Assembly: GCA_043721315.1 (NCBI GenBank) | Contig: JAYSQZ010000019.1 | Location: 1 to 64,000, forward strand | Direction: 5' to 3' | From: Elstera sp043721315 | GTDB lineage: Bacteria > Pseudomonadota > Alphaproteobacteria > Elsterales > Elsteraceae | DNA length: 64,000 nucleotides | Shown here: positions 49,076 to 57,408 of the stretch, piece after piece | How positions within the stretch are numbered: position 1 is the first letter of the stretch | Layout: the number at the start of each line of letters is the position of its first letter | Translations under genes and position numbers: made by a program | The notes under the pieces: model-generated | Database searches by the model: none | The model's input: the letters and a program-made list of their open reading frames with translations, nothing else | Told to the model about the DNA's origin: nothing

Positions 49076-49402
49076 TTATTCTGCGGCGTTCGAGGTTTCA
49101 GTTGCTGCGGGGAGCCGCGCGATTGGCGTTATGGTGACGTGATAGCCAACTTCGGCCAAAACGCCGACCACGGTTGAAAAGCGGGGCGTTGTCTCGCCCG
49201 ATAGGCTTCTGTAGAGCCGTTCGCGCGTCACCCCAACGGCTTGGGCGACGGATGTCATCCCCTTTTCGCGGGCAAGATGGCCAAGGGCAATCAGAAAGGC
49301 TTTCGTGTCGCCGCCGCCCTCAGTTAGCAATAAACTGAGAACCCGAGCTTGGCCTTCCTGATCGGGGATAAGGTCGGTTAGGGAAAAGGGCGTTGTTTCC
49401 AA
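49076..49402 (-). CDS. Addiction-module antidote-type HTH protein, no toxin adjacent
   Basis: A 108-residue protein resembling the putative addiction-module antidotes that pair with HigB/RelE-like toxins. GDTKAFLIALGHLAREKGMT then SVAQAVGVTRERLYRSLSGE and PRFSTVVGVLAEVGYHV are the helix-turn-helix and dimer segments. The start is probably the TTG at 49402 (METTPFSLTDLIPD), with AAGGAGG upstream; GTG at 49450 would add 16 unusual residues. No toxin gene flanks it: the secreted protein gene is directly upstream. Confidence 0.78.
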   Translation of the reverse strand: METTPFSLTDLIPDQEGQARVLSLLLTEGGGDTKAFLIALGHLAREKGMTSVAQAVGVTRERLYRSLSGETTPRFSTVVGVLAEVGYHVTITPIARLPAATETSNAAE

Positions 49403-49449
49403 GATCGTGCGAGCCTCCTTAACGAAGTGCAGAAAAACCACGCACACCA

Positions 49450-50457
49450 CTAGCGCCGCTGCTGTTCGACCTCATAGCTTGTATCGGCCAGCGTCAGCAG
49501 CCCTTGGAATTTTTCGTAAGGCTCCGAGATGGTCGCGAGCGTCTGTTTCAGCGTTGCGACGATTTGGCGGGCGGCGGATTTATCGCCGATTTCATTATAA
49601 GCGAGGGCGATAAGGCCGAGGGCGGCGATGCGTTCGGGCATCGGCATTTCGGCGGATTGGGTGGAGCGGTCGTAAGCGGCGACGGCCTCACGGATATGGG
49701 CGCGGGCTGCTGTGTTGTCTTGAGCGGCCATCGCGGCGCGGGCGGCGTGAGCGCGGGTAAGAGCAATATCGCCGGGCTTTTTGAGCGTCCCCAGCGCGCC
49801 CGTGAGGGCCGCCAGCGTATCGGTGGCCGACGCCTTATCGTTCATCTTGCCTTGAGCCTGAGTAATCATCGAGAGCGCCGCGATTTGCTCCCGCCCCGCA
49901 GGCAGGGTTGAGGCATCCCGCAAGGCTTGCAGCAGCAGCGGGCGCGCACCTTCTGGGCCGCTGGCCTCGCTCATAATCAGGCCGAGGAAGGCGAAGGTGG
50001 CGGCGCGGGTGACGGGATCGCTGACGCTCTGCATCGCTTTTAGGGATTCATTGGCAAGCTGCACCGCGCTCTGCGGGTCGCGCATATCCAGATAGGCTTG
50101 GCTTAGAATCGCGAACAGCGTTGCCGGTCCCAACGAGGGCGGCGGGGCCGTGGGGCCAGGCTCGTTCATCAGCAGCACGGCATCGCGGGCGAGCACGCGG
50201 GCGCTTTCCTCATCGCCGGTGCGGGCCTGACTGCGGGCAAGCCGACCGACGGCAAGCGCGCGCCACCAGCGCGGCAGGGACGAGCCTTTAAGGTCGAGCA
50301 TGATAACGCTGGCCGATTTCACTGCATTCTGAGCATCGCCGGTGGAGCCGCGCACCGATTGCGCCTCTGCCCGCTGCGGGAGCGTTCCCAAACTGAAAAC
50401 CGCAAGCCCCAACCCCGCCGTTAGCATGATTTTGGCGGCTTTCTGCGCGAACCCCAT
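49450..50457 (-). CDS. Exported helical-repeat protein, TPR-like
   Basis: A protein of about 335 residues. The start is uncertain (ATGs at 50475, 50463 and 50457); GGGGA lies six bases before the last. A signal peptide ends QRAEAQ. The rest is built of alpha-helical pairs with TPR-like spacing (LARSQARTGDEESARVLARD, AILSQAYLDMRDPQSAVQLA, ALGLIALAYNEIGDKSAARQ). Function unknown; TPR proteins usually serve as scaffolds. Its promoter region faces ygfZ. Confidence 0.75.
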   Translation of the reverse strand: MGFAQKAAKIMLTAGLGLAVFSLGTLPQRAEAQSVRGSTGDAQNAVKSASVIMLDLKGSSLPRWWRALAVGRLARSQARTGDEESARVLARDAVLLMNEPGPTAPPPSLGPATLFAILSQAYLDMRDPQSAVQLANESLKAMQSVSDPVTRAATFAFLGLIMSEASGPEGARPLLLQALRDASTLPAGREQIAALSMITQAQGKMNDKASATDTLAALTGALGTLKKPGDIALTRAHAARAAMAAQDNTAARAHIREAVAAYDRSTQSAEMPMPERIAALGLIALAYNEIGDKSAARQIVATLKQTLATISEPYEKFQGLLTLADTSYEVEQQRR

Positions 50458-50545
50458 ACCCATTCCCCGATACATCCTCTTGCGTGAACGCCGATTGACG
50501 CTTATGTGCCTCAGTAGCCCCTTCGTGGAAACCAGCGGAAGACCC

Positions 50546-51325
50546 ATGCCTGTTTGCACCCTATCAGACCGCGCGCTGATTGTCGTCACTGGCTCCGAGC
50601 GGGTCAGTTTCCTCAATGGCTTACTGACCAATAGCCTCGCACCAGCCGCGCGCGGCGAGGCAGTTTATGCCTGCCTGCTCACCCCGCAGGGCAAATTCCT
50701 GTTCGATTTCTTCGTGCGGGCCGACGGCGAGCGTTTGCTGTTGGAGGTAGATGCCGCGCGCCGCGCCGATTGCCTGCGCCGCCTCTCGCTCTACAAACTG
50801 CGGGCGGACGTTAGCCTTGCCGCAGAGGATGGCTATGCGGTGATCGCCGGTTTCGATGCGCCCATGCCGGAATTCGGTTTCGCGGACCCCCGGCATCCGC
50901 AGATGGGCTGGCGGGCGTGGGGTGCGACGGGTCACGCGCTCTCTGCGACTGAGCCTGCGGACGCCTACCACCGCCACCGCATCACGCTGGGGGTGCCGGA
51001 CGGGGGGCGCGATCTTGTGCCGGAACGCTCGATTCTGCTGGAATTCAATCTCGATAGTTTGAACGCGATTGATTTCCAGAAGGGCTGCTATATCGGCCAG
51101 GAACTCACCGCCCGCACCAAATATCGCGCTGTGTTGAAGCGCAGAGCACAGCCGGTGCGGCTCGATGGGCCAATGCCGCTGCCGGGCACCCCCATTCTGG
51201 CCGATGGCAAAGACGTTGGCGAGCTACGCTCCGTCGTTCCGGGCCTCGCCCTCGCCCTCATCCGCCTGGATGCCGACCCGGCGCAGGTCTGGACGGCGGA
51301 TGGGGCGACGGTAACGCGGCTCTAA
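50546..51325 (+). CDS. ygfZ: Folate-binding protein YgfZ/IBA57
   Basis: A 259-residue tetrahydrofolate-dependent helper in iron-sulfur cluster assembly or repair, related to the glycine-cleavage T protein. The signature KGCYIGQELTART is intact; SFLNGLLTN at the N-terminus and PQGKFLFDFFV are also typical. The ATG at 50546 has GGAAG four bases upstream. It is divergent from the TPR-like gene and convergent, with a 4-base overlap, with vapC. Confidence 0.92.
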   Translation: MPVCTLSDRALIVVTGSERVSFLNGLLTNSLAPAARGEAVYACLLTPQGKFLFDFFVRADGERLLLEVDAARRADCLRRLSLYKLRADVSLAAEDGYAVIAGFDAPMPEFGFADPRHPQMGWRAWGATGHALSATEPADAYHRHRITLGVPDGGRDLVPERSILLEFNLDSLNAIDFQKGCYIGQELTARTKYRAVLKRRAQPVRLDGPMPLPGTPILADGKDVGELRSVVPGLALALIRLDADPAQVWTADGATVTRL

Positions 51326-51747
51326 AGAAGGGTTGTTTCGAGGCCTAGCGCAATGCCTGCCCGCGCGAGAGTTTGATCCAGCGTTGCGAGGGTCAAGCCA
51401 TGATCCGCTGCAATGGCCAAATGCAGCGCATCTGCCGCGCGCAACCCTAAAGTGGCCTGATCGGTAAAGCGCGCCGCCGTGTGGAAATGCACCGATTGAA
51501 CGGGCAGAGTGAAGAGGGACTGTACTGCGAGGCGCGTAAATTGGGTTAAGGCCCGCGCCCGATGCTCAACGGAAATCTGACCCGTCCTAATTTTCAAGGA
51601 CAAGGCAGACGCTACTTCGGTAAGAACCCAATCACTTATGTTGAGCGTTCCGGGCGTTTGCTGATCAAGCCACGCTTGCACACGGTCGGTCGCAGTCTCG
51701 CTCGTTAGGGCTGCAACCAGCACCGAGGTGTCGAGATAAAGGCTCAA
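51322..51747 (-). CDS. vapC: PIN-domain toxin (VapC family)
   Basis: A 141-residue ribonuclease toxin. The acidic metal site begins at MSLYLDTSVLVAALTSE (D6), with E near residue 45 (VLTEVASALSLK) and D in LGLRAADALHLAIAADHG. VapC enzymes cut tRNA or rRNA. Its ATG overlaps the antitoxin stop by four bases. Confidence 0.92.
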   Translation of the reverse strand: MSLYLDTSVLVAALTSETATDRVQAWLDQQTPGTLNISDWVLTEVASALSLKIRTGQISVEHRARALTQFTRLAVQSLFTLPVQSVHFHTAARFTDQATLGLRAADALHLAIAADHGLTLATLDQTLARAGIALGLETTLL

Positions 51748-51980
51748 TATCGATCCGCGTCGCGCATTGCTCTAACGACGCTCTCTTGAGCGGTCACGGG
51801 GTGCGGAGCCGTCAAGGCGCGCAGGGCGGCAATATCGACCGGCTGTTTTACGCCATCAGGGGCAGTCAACCGCGCAACCGGACGACCGTGTTGGGTTATG
51901 TGAATAGTCTCCCCCACGGCGGCTTGAGCAATGAGGTCGCTTAATCGGGCCTTCGCTTCAACAAGGCTGACGGTTGCCAT
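51744..51980 (-). CDS. Phd/YefM-type antitoxin of vapC
   Basis: A 78-residue antitoxin. MATVSLVEAKARLSDLIAQA, then VGETIHITQHGRPVARLTAP is the Phd/YefM DNA-binding fold; the C-terminal tail should block VapC. AGGAGGGCCT ahead of the ATG at 51980 is a strong ribosome binding site. The two genes overlap and form a complete module. The 190 bases upstream, to grpE, hold no gene that I can see. Confidence 0.92.
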   Translation of the reverse strand: MATVSLVEAKARLSDLIAQAAVGETIHITQHGRPVARLTAPDGVKQPVDIAALRALTAPHPVTAQESVVRAMRDADRY

Positions 51981-52172
51981 AGGCCCTCCTGGGACTAAAA
52001 TTACCCTTAAAGGTACGCTTGATCGGCGAATACGGCAAGGGGAGCGCCTAAGATTAAGCCCGATTCCTAAGATCACCCTGCCAAGGGTCGGCCAAGGCCA
52101 TCAGTGTGTTTTATACCGATGGCCCAACCCACATCCAATATACTCTCCCTGAGCTTGGTATGAGCCGCCCCC

Positions 52173-52736
52173 TTACGCCGACGTATTCACCTGACCGCCT
52201 GCTTCCCCTTTAGCAACGCCGACCATCGTGGGGCGGAGCAAGCGATCGTGAATGCGGTAGCCGATTTGCAGCACTTGCACCACGGTGCCGGTGGGTTGCC
52301 CCGTGTTGGGGACTTCAAATACGGCTTCGTGCAGGTTTGGATCGAAAATCTGGCCCAAAGCCTCAATACGGGTTAGGCCCCGGCGCTCGAACGTGGCGAG
52401 AAGCTCGCGTTCGGTCGCCTCCACACCCGTCACCAGCGCTTTCACGGTTTCGTCTTCGGACGGCGGGACGGCATCGAGCGCGCGGCGCAGGTTATCGGCC
52501 ACCGACAGAAGATCACGCGCAAAACTCGACACAGCGTATTTCGAGGCGTCTTCCCGGTCCCGCTCGGCCCGGCGGCGGGTGTTTTCACCATCGGCTAAGG
52601 CGCGTAAGGCTTGATCCTTATAGGTCGCGGCTTCGGCTTGAAGCGCGACGATCACCTCGAACGGATCGGGCTGCGGCGGGCTGGTGCCAACCTCGTCCTC
52701 GGGGGCCGCTTCGGGGGTCTGTTGAGCTTCGGACAT
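52173..52736 (-). CDS. grpE: Nucleotide exchange factor GrpE
   Basis: The ADP-release factor for DnaK, 187 aa. An acidic disordered N-terminus (EAQQTPEAAPEDEVGTSPP) and a long coiled-coil (about 25-75) are followed by the dimer and beta-wing parts: SVADNLRRALDAVPP, GVEATERELLATFERRGLTR, FDPNLHEAVFEV and GYRIHDRLLRPTMVGVAKG. It lies 28 bases after hrcA in a heat-shock pair. Confidence 0.96.
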   Translation of the reverse strand: MSEAQQTPEAAPEDEVGTSPPQPDPFEVIVALQAEAATYKDQALRALADGENTRRRAERDREDASKYAVSSFARDLLSVADNLRRALDAVPPSEDETVKALVTGVEATERELLATFERRGLTRIEALGQIFDPNLHEAVFEVPNTGQPTGTVVQVLQIGYRIHDRLLRPTMVGVAKGEAGGQVNTSA

Positions 52737-52764
52737 GGGATACTCCTAAGTGAACAAAAAATCT

Positions 52765-53817
52765 TCAGCGCAGAATGCGGCCAATGAGCTTGGCGGTATA
52801 ATCGACCATCGGGATGATCCGGGCGTAATTCAGCCGAGTAGGGCCGATCACGCCGATGGCACCGATGATCTGGTCGCGGGCGTTTGTATAGGGGGCGAGC
52901 ACCACCGAGCAACCGGCTTGCGCGAAAAGCGGGTTTTCTGCCCCAATATAAATCTGCACGCCCTCGGCGGCATGGGCGGCTTCCAGCAGCCTAAGCGCCC
53001 CTTCCCGCGCTTCAAGCGCTTGGAAAAGCCCGCGAATCCGCTCTAAATCGCCTATCGCCGTCACGTCCTCCAAAAGATGCGCTTGGCCGCGCACAATAAG
53101 GTAGCCATCGTGGCGATCCGCTTCGCTTTCGGCCCAAACCGCTAGCCCCTGCTCCACCAGACGCCCCGTGAGACTATCGAGATCGGCGCGCTGGGCCGTC
53201 ATCTCCTCTGTCACCAGCGACCGGGTTTCGGCAAGCGTATGGCCTGTGAGACGGGCATTCAGATAGTTGCTGGCCGTTGTGAGGGCCGAGGGCGGCAGAC
53301 CCGGCGGCAGATCGAGCACGCGGTTTTCCACCTGCCCATCGGTGCTGACCATCACCACCAACGCCCGGCCCGGCCCCAGTGTAATGAATTCGATTTGCTT
53401 CAGCGCGCCTTCCCGCTTGGGGGCCATGACGAGGCCCGCGCAGCCCGAGAGACCAGAGAGGGCGGAGGAGGCTTCCTCCAGCACTTGTTCCAGCGAGCGC
53501 CCGCGCACAGCACATTGGGCATCGAGCGCTTGGCGTTCTTGCGCGCTGATTGCCCCCACTTCCAAAAGCCCATCGACGAACAACCGCAACCCCGCTTCGG
53601 TCGGCACGCGCCCGGCAGAGGTGTGGGGCGCGAACAGTAATCCCACCTCCTCCAAATCGGCCATGACGTTCCGAATGGTCGCGGGCGATAGGGTTGTGCC
53701 CAGGCGGCGGGAGAGCGTGCGGCTGCCAATCGGCTCACCAGTTTCCAGATAGGCATCAACGATATGCCGGAAAATCTCGCGGGATCGGTCGTTCAGTTCC
53801 GAAATAACCGATACCAT
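52765..53817 (-). CDS. hrcA: Heat-inducible transcription repressor HrcA
   Basis: A 350-residue repressor that binds CIRCE elements and is kept active by GroEL. The N-terminal winged helix is LNDRSREIFRHIVDAYLETG, then GEPIGSRTLSRRLGTTLSPA and TIRNVMADLEEVGLL. GAF-like ligand and dimer segments follow, ending IGVIGPTRLNYARIIPMVDY. No CIRCE-type sequence was found around the operon here, so its targets (such as groESL) lie elsewhere. Confidence 0.96.
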   Translation of the reverse strand: MVSVISELNDRSREIFRHIVDAYLETGEPIGSRTLSRRLGTTLSPATIRNVMADLEEVGLLFAPHTSAGRVPTEAGLRLFVDGLLEVGAISAQERQALDAQCAVRGRSLEQVLEEASSALSGLSGCAGLVMAPKREGALKQIEFITLGPGRALVVMVSTDGQVENRVLDLPPGLPPSALTTASNYLNARLTGHTLAETRSLVTEEMTAQRADLDSLTGRLVEQGLAVWAESEADRHDGYLIVRGQAHLLEDVTAIGDLERIRGLFQALEAREGALRLLEAAHAAEGVQIYIGAENPLFAQAGCSVVLAPYTNARDQIIGAIGVIGPTRLNYARIIPMVDYTAKLIGRILR

Positions 53818-53860
53818 GCCGGTGGGAGTTCCCTTCTAGCGCGCCGAAATAACTAGGCTA

Positions 53861-53889
53861 GATTTAGGAAGCCTGGGCCGGAACGTCAA
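53861..53889 (-). promoter_or_regulatory. Predicted promoter of hrcA-grpE
   Basis: On the minus strand, TTGACG (53889-53884), a 17-base spacer and TAAATC (53866-53861) lie about 45 bases before the hrcA start. It resembles a housekeeping sigma70 promoter rather than the sigma32 type. Confidence 0.5.
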
Positions 53890-53943
53890 TCACTCGCCTG
53901 GAATCACTCGCTTAGAATTACTCGGCCTCAATCACTCGGCGGG
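53888..53943. repeat. 14-base tandem repeat over the xerD stop
   Basis: Four copies of AATCACTCG or a near match begin at 53888, 53902, 53916 and 53930, an exact 14-base period. The third has AATTACTCG. The last copy covers the stop codon of xerD on the minus strand. The first touches the predicted hrcA -35 box. Confidence 0.72.
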
Positions 53944-54870
53944 CGGCTTTCCGCGCCGGGCCAGCGGATGATGTTCTGTTACCATCGCTTTCAGGCGCGG
54001 GGCGGCGACATGGGTGTAAATCTGCGTGGTGGCAATATCGGCATGGCCCAGCAGCATTTGGACCGAGCGTAAATCCGCGTCACCTTCGACCAGATGGGTC
54101 GCGAAGCTATGGCGCAGCACGTGGGCCGAAACCCGCTTCGGATCAATCCCCGCTGTTACCGCCAACTGCTTGAGCGTCGATGTCACCCAAAAGCGCGTGA
54201 TCGGCTTGGCGGAACCCGCTTCGGGGAACAGATAGGGCGAGGTTTGCTTGTCGGCTAAAAACTGGTCGCGCCGGGGCAGATAGAGTGCTAGCGCGGTTTG
54301 GGCCGCAGGCGTGAGCGGCACTAGCCGGTCTTTCTCCCCCTTGCCGCGCACGGTGATGGCATCGGGCGGCGGTGCGGTGCCACGGGTACGGAATGGGGCG
54401 AGCGGCAGAAAGCAGAGTTCGCTAACGCGCAGACCCAAGCCATAGATCAACTCGATAATGAGTTTCAGGCGCGTTGCCCCCGGCTCGGGCCGGGTTGCGG
54501 CAGCGGCGAGCAGCGCATCAATCTCGGTTTCAGACAGAAGCTTTGGCAGCGGTCTGCCCAGGCGGGGCATCTCCAGCCCAGTCGAAGGATCGTCCGGGCG
54601 GCGGTTTTCTAAATACAGAAAGCGGTAGAACTGCCGCAGGGCCGCGCGGCGTCGGGCTGCCGTACGCGGCGAATAGCCCTCCACGCCCAACTGTTGCACA
54701 TAGGCTCCCAGGTCGCCAGCCGTGGCGCGGGCAAGATCGGTGCGGCGCAGCGCAAGAAAGCGGCCCACGGCGGAAAGATCGTCCCGGTAAGCGCGCAAGG
54801 AATTGGCCGACAGGCCCCGTTCGGCCAGCATCATTTCAAAAAAAGCATCGAGGTGCGGATCAAAGCTCAC
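53932..54870 (-). CDS. xerD: Tyrosine recombinase XerD-type
   Basis: Resolves chromosome dimers at dif with XerC. The GTG at 54870 gives 312 aa; the longer reading upstream would lie inside the neighbouring gene. An N-terminal SAM-like core-binding domain (about 5-90) precedes the catalytic domain. The active-site set is complete: R148 (GLRVSEL), K177, H250 and R253 (HVLRHSFATHL), H276 (LLGHADIATTQ) and Y285. A chromosomal Xer is favoured because no other integrase-linked genes are present. XerC cannot be excluded. Confidence 0.9.
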   Translation of the reverse strand: MSFDPHLDAFFEMMLAERGLSANSLRAYRDDLSAVGRFLALRRTDLARATAGDLGAYVQQLGVEGYSPRTAARRRAALRQFYRFLYLENRRPDDPSTGLEMPRLGRPLPKLLSETEIDALLAAAATRPEPGATRLKLIIELIYGLGLRVSELCFLPLAPFRTRGTAPPPDAITVRGKGEKDRLVPLTPAAQTALALYLPRRDQFLADKQTSPYLFPEAGSAKPITRFWVTSTLKQLAVTAGIDPKRVSAHVLRHSFATHLVEGDADLRSVQMLLGHADIATTQIYTHVAAPRLKAMVTEHHPLARRGKPPAE

Positions 54871-54880
54871 AAGCTGTGGC

Positions 54881-56527
54881 TCACAGTCCGGCCTGGATAA
54901 GGCTTTCGAGCGCCAACGCCCGCGCGGTTTCCTCCAGCCCAGCATAGCGGAGGCCAGCGAGGAGGGCACCCAAGCGTAAGGCTTCCCCAGGGTCGGGGGT
55001 GCGCCCCTCCGATAAAATGAGCGCCAGCGCCGCCACTTCCCCCACGCGGCCCGCAAGCCCCGCCGCGCGCAGGCGCAGCCAGCCTGCGGCATCGTCGAAA
55101 CTCTCGCCGCTGCGGTTGGTTGGGGCGGCCAGAAAATCCCACGCGAAGGGCGGCAGCGGCTCTTCCAGCCCATCGAAGGCGGCAAAGACTAGCGCAACGA
55201 GGGCCGGATCGGGCACGGGCGGGGTTTCCACCCAGTCTTGCAACAAAGGCGTATCGACCAAAGCCGCCTGCTCCCCAAACGCGAGGCGCGCGAGAATGAC
55301 GAGCCGGGGCAAATCGGCTGCGGCCACAGGGTCGCGCTCTGCCGAGCGGCGCAACAGCGTTACCCAGGGCGCAGCGGCGCGGGGCGTGTCACTCAACAGC
55401 AAGGCCCGCGCGATGATCGAGGCTTGTGGCACGGCACCCGGCAGCACGGGCAGCGCGCGCAGCAGCGGCGTGTAGAGGCGGGCAGCGAGGGGTAACAGTT
55501 TCGCCCGTTGAGCCGTTAAGAGGGCATCGGCGAGGGCCACCACTTGCTGCGCGGGCTGCGTCGCGCTCAACAGGGCCACATGGGCCGCAGCGCGCTCTTG
55601 CCCCGCGCCGACATCTCTGTAGAGAAGATCAAGCTGGGCGAGCGGCAGCGCCCCCCTCAGCGCGGCGACTTCTGCAACCCCGAGCCGATGAAGGGCTGGG
55701 ACATGAGAGGCTTCGGCGAGCAACGCCAGCCCCGCGCCCGTACCCGGTACCGTGCTAGAATCGGACGGTAGCAGCCCTTGCGCGCGCAAAACGACCGCCG
55801 TGGGAATTGATAGGCTTTGATGGGGCGGCCAAGCAAAATCACCGAGGGGCTTACCGCTACTCAAGCGTTCCGCCACCAACGCCAGCGCGGGACTAAGCGC
55901 GGTTTGATCGCGCACCTGCTTCAACAGGGCCGCAGCCTCCTTCGACTGATCGCGTAGGAGGAGGCAGGTGAGGCGAATGCTGAGCCAGAACCCATCTTCT
56001 ACCCCTTGGCGCTGGGCGTGGCGGGCGCAGGCGTCGGCCTCTTGCCCGGCAGTGAAGGCGCGCAGCACTTGAGCACGGGTCAGGTCTTCCTGCACCAAAC
56101 GACGGGACGGCACCCGCGCCAGAATCGCATCGACCGCCGCGCCCTCGCCCCATTGTGTGAGCGCGATGAGCCGCGCCCCTAGCAGTGCCCCGGTATCGCT
56201 GGTATGGATCGGCGGGCCGGGGGGTAAATCGGCTTCCAGAACCATCAGCCGCTTGGCGAGGCTCCTAAGGGGAGCCGAGGGAATATCGCGCGGCAGCCGT
56301 TGCAGAAATTGCGCGAAGGTCGCCCGGCTGGTGTCTTGCCACAGGTCCGGTGGCAGCGGCGCAGGGCCGGTAAGGTCCGTTTCGCTCGGGAGGCCCAAGG
56401 CATCCAAATCCGCAGGCGGCAGCGTTACTGCCCCTGCCGGTCCTGCAAGCCAAGTTAGGAAAAGCCCAAGGGCGGCCCCGGCCAGGGTTGGGCAAGGCCG
56501 CGCTCGGCTATTTCGCCAGCTTATCAT
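54881..56527 (-). CDS. Large exported helical protein of unknown function
   Basis: A 548-residue protein that I do not recognise. A signal peptide (about residues 12-33, ending GPAGA) is followed by alpha-helical, Ala/Leu-rich sequence with a tetratricopeptide-like rhythm (LPRLVILARLAFGEQAALVD, GALLAGLRYAGLEETARALA), and nothing catalytic. Its start overlaps a small membrane protein gene by 20 bases, and xerD begins 10 bases beyond its stop, so the three form an apparent operon. It may be an envelope scaffold protein. Confidence 0.75.
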   Translation of the reverse strand: MISWRNSRARPCPTLAGAALGLFLTWLAGPAGAVTLPPADLDALGLPSETDLTGPAPLPPDLWQDTSRATFAQFLQRLPRDIPSAPLRSLAKRLMVLEADLPPGPPIHTSDTGALLGARLIALTQWGEGAAVDAILARVPSRRLVQEDLTRAQVLRAFTAGQEADACARHAQRQGVEDGFWLSIRLTCLLLRDQSKEAAALLKQVRDQTALSPALALVAERLSSGKPLGDFAWPPHQSLSIPTAVVLRAQGLLPSDSSTVPGTGAGLALLAEASHVPALHRLGVAEVAALRGALPLAQLDLLYRDVGAGQERAAAHVALLSATQPAQQVVALADALLTAQRAKLLPLAARLYTPLLRALPVLPGAVPQASIIARALLLSDTPRAAAPWVTLLRRSAERDPVAAADLPRLVILARLAFGEQAALVDTPLLQDWVETPPVPDPALVALVFAAFDGLEEPLPPFAWDFLAAPTNRSGESFDDAAGWLRLRAAGLAGRVGEVAALALILSEGRTPDPGEALRLGALLAGLRYAGLEETARALALESLIQAGL

Positions 56528-56648
56528 TCGCTATTTGTTTTTCAATCGGGGTTTTAGGCGCTGGAATCGAGACCGTTGCGAACAGAACAAAAGTGCCGAT
56601 CAAGCCCAAAATCATTACTGCGCCGAGGATTAACCCAAGCCGTGCCAT
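56508..56648 (-). CDS. 46-residue single-pass membrane protein
   Basis: A short gene starting MARLGLILGAVMILGLIGTF, with one hydrophobic helix (residues 4-26) and a short Pro/Lys tail (SIPAPKTPIEKQIANDKLAK). CGGAGGG seven bases before the ATG is a strong ribosome binding site. Its last 20 bases overlap the start of the large exported protein, which points to coupled translation and perhaps a physical partnership. Not recognised as a known family. Confidence 0.62.
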   Translation of the reverse strand: MARLGLILGAVMILGLIGTFVLFATVSIPAPKTPIEKQIANDKLAK

Positions 56649-56804
56649 GTTTTACCCTCCGCCCGAGGCCCCCCTTCGGCAGTTTTGCTTAGGAGGACGA
56701 GGGGACGTTCTATGCGTCGTCAGTCGAGCGGGCTTGTTCGCCCGCCGTGTCCCGCGCATAGTGGGGCAAGCGCTGGATTCCCGCAATGCGAAGACGAACC
56801 GTTC

Positions 56805-57404
56805 ATGTCCCATTCTGCCGAGCCTGACCCATCCCCTGTTGTCGTTGCGAGCTTCACCCCAGCGCGGACGGTTGTGCTGATTGGGTTGATGGGGTCGGGC
56901 AAATCCTCGGTTGGCCGCAAGTTAGCCCACCGCCTCGCCCTGTCGTTTCGCGACGCCGATAGTGAAATCGAGCACGCGGCGGGGCTTAGTATTCCTGAAA
57001 TCTTTGCGACTCACGGCGAAGCCTATTTCCGCGATGGCGAGCGCCGGGTGATCGCCCGGCTGCTGGACGAGCCACCGCATATTCTGGCGACGGGCGGCGG
57101 CGCTTATATGGACCCGCGCACGCGGGCGGCAATTGCGGACAAGGGCCTATCCATCTGGCTGCGCGTCGAACTCGACGAGTTGGTGCGCCGCACGGCCCGC
57201 CGCAATCACCGGCCCTTGCTGAACCAGGGCGACCCACGCCAGATTCTCGCCAGCCTGATGGAGCAGCGCTACCCCGTCTATGCCGACGCCAACCTAACCG
57301 TCGATGGCGGCGCGGGCGATGTCGATGAGATGGTGGACCGCGTGCTGGCCGCCCTGATCGCTTATTCTAATTCAGCCAATATGGCCCCCGCTCACAGCGA
57401 GTAA
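56805..57404 (+). CDS. aroK: Shikimate kinase
   Basis: Phosphorylates shikimate in the chorismate pathway. From the ATG at 56805 it has 199 aa. The P-loop GLMGSGKSSVG (27-37), DADSEIEHAAGLSIPEIFA (shikimate site), and ILATGGGAYMDPRTR and RRNHRPLL (lid) are intact. An in-frame ATG at 56712 with GAGGGG seven bases upstream would add 31 residues of unknown kind. aroB follows four bases later. Confidence 0.95.
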   Translation: MSHSAEPDPSPVVVASFTPARTVVLIGLMGSGKSSVGRKLAHRLALSFRDADSEIEHAAGLSIPEIFATHGEAYFRDGERRVIARLLDEPPHILATGGGAYMDPRTRAAIADKGLSIWLRVELDELVRRTARRNHRPLLNQGDPRQILASLMEQRYPVYADANLTVDGGAGDVDEMVDRVLAALIAYSNSANMAPAHSE

Positions 57405-57408
57405 ACCT

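Noticed and set aside
52765..53940. CIRCE operator near hrcA-grpE
   Set aside because: Looked for TTAGCACTC-N9-GAGTGCTAA; nothing similar was found. The repeated CACTCG units at 53888 lack the inverted partner.
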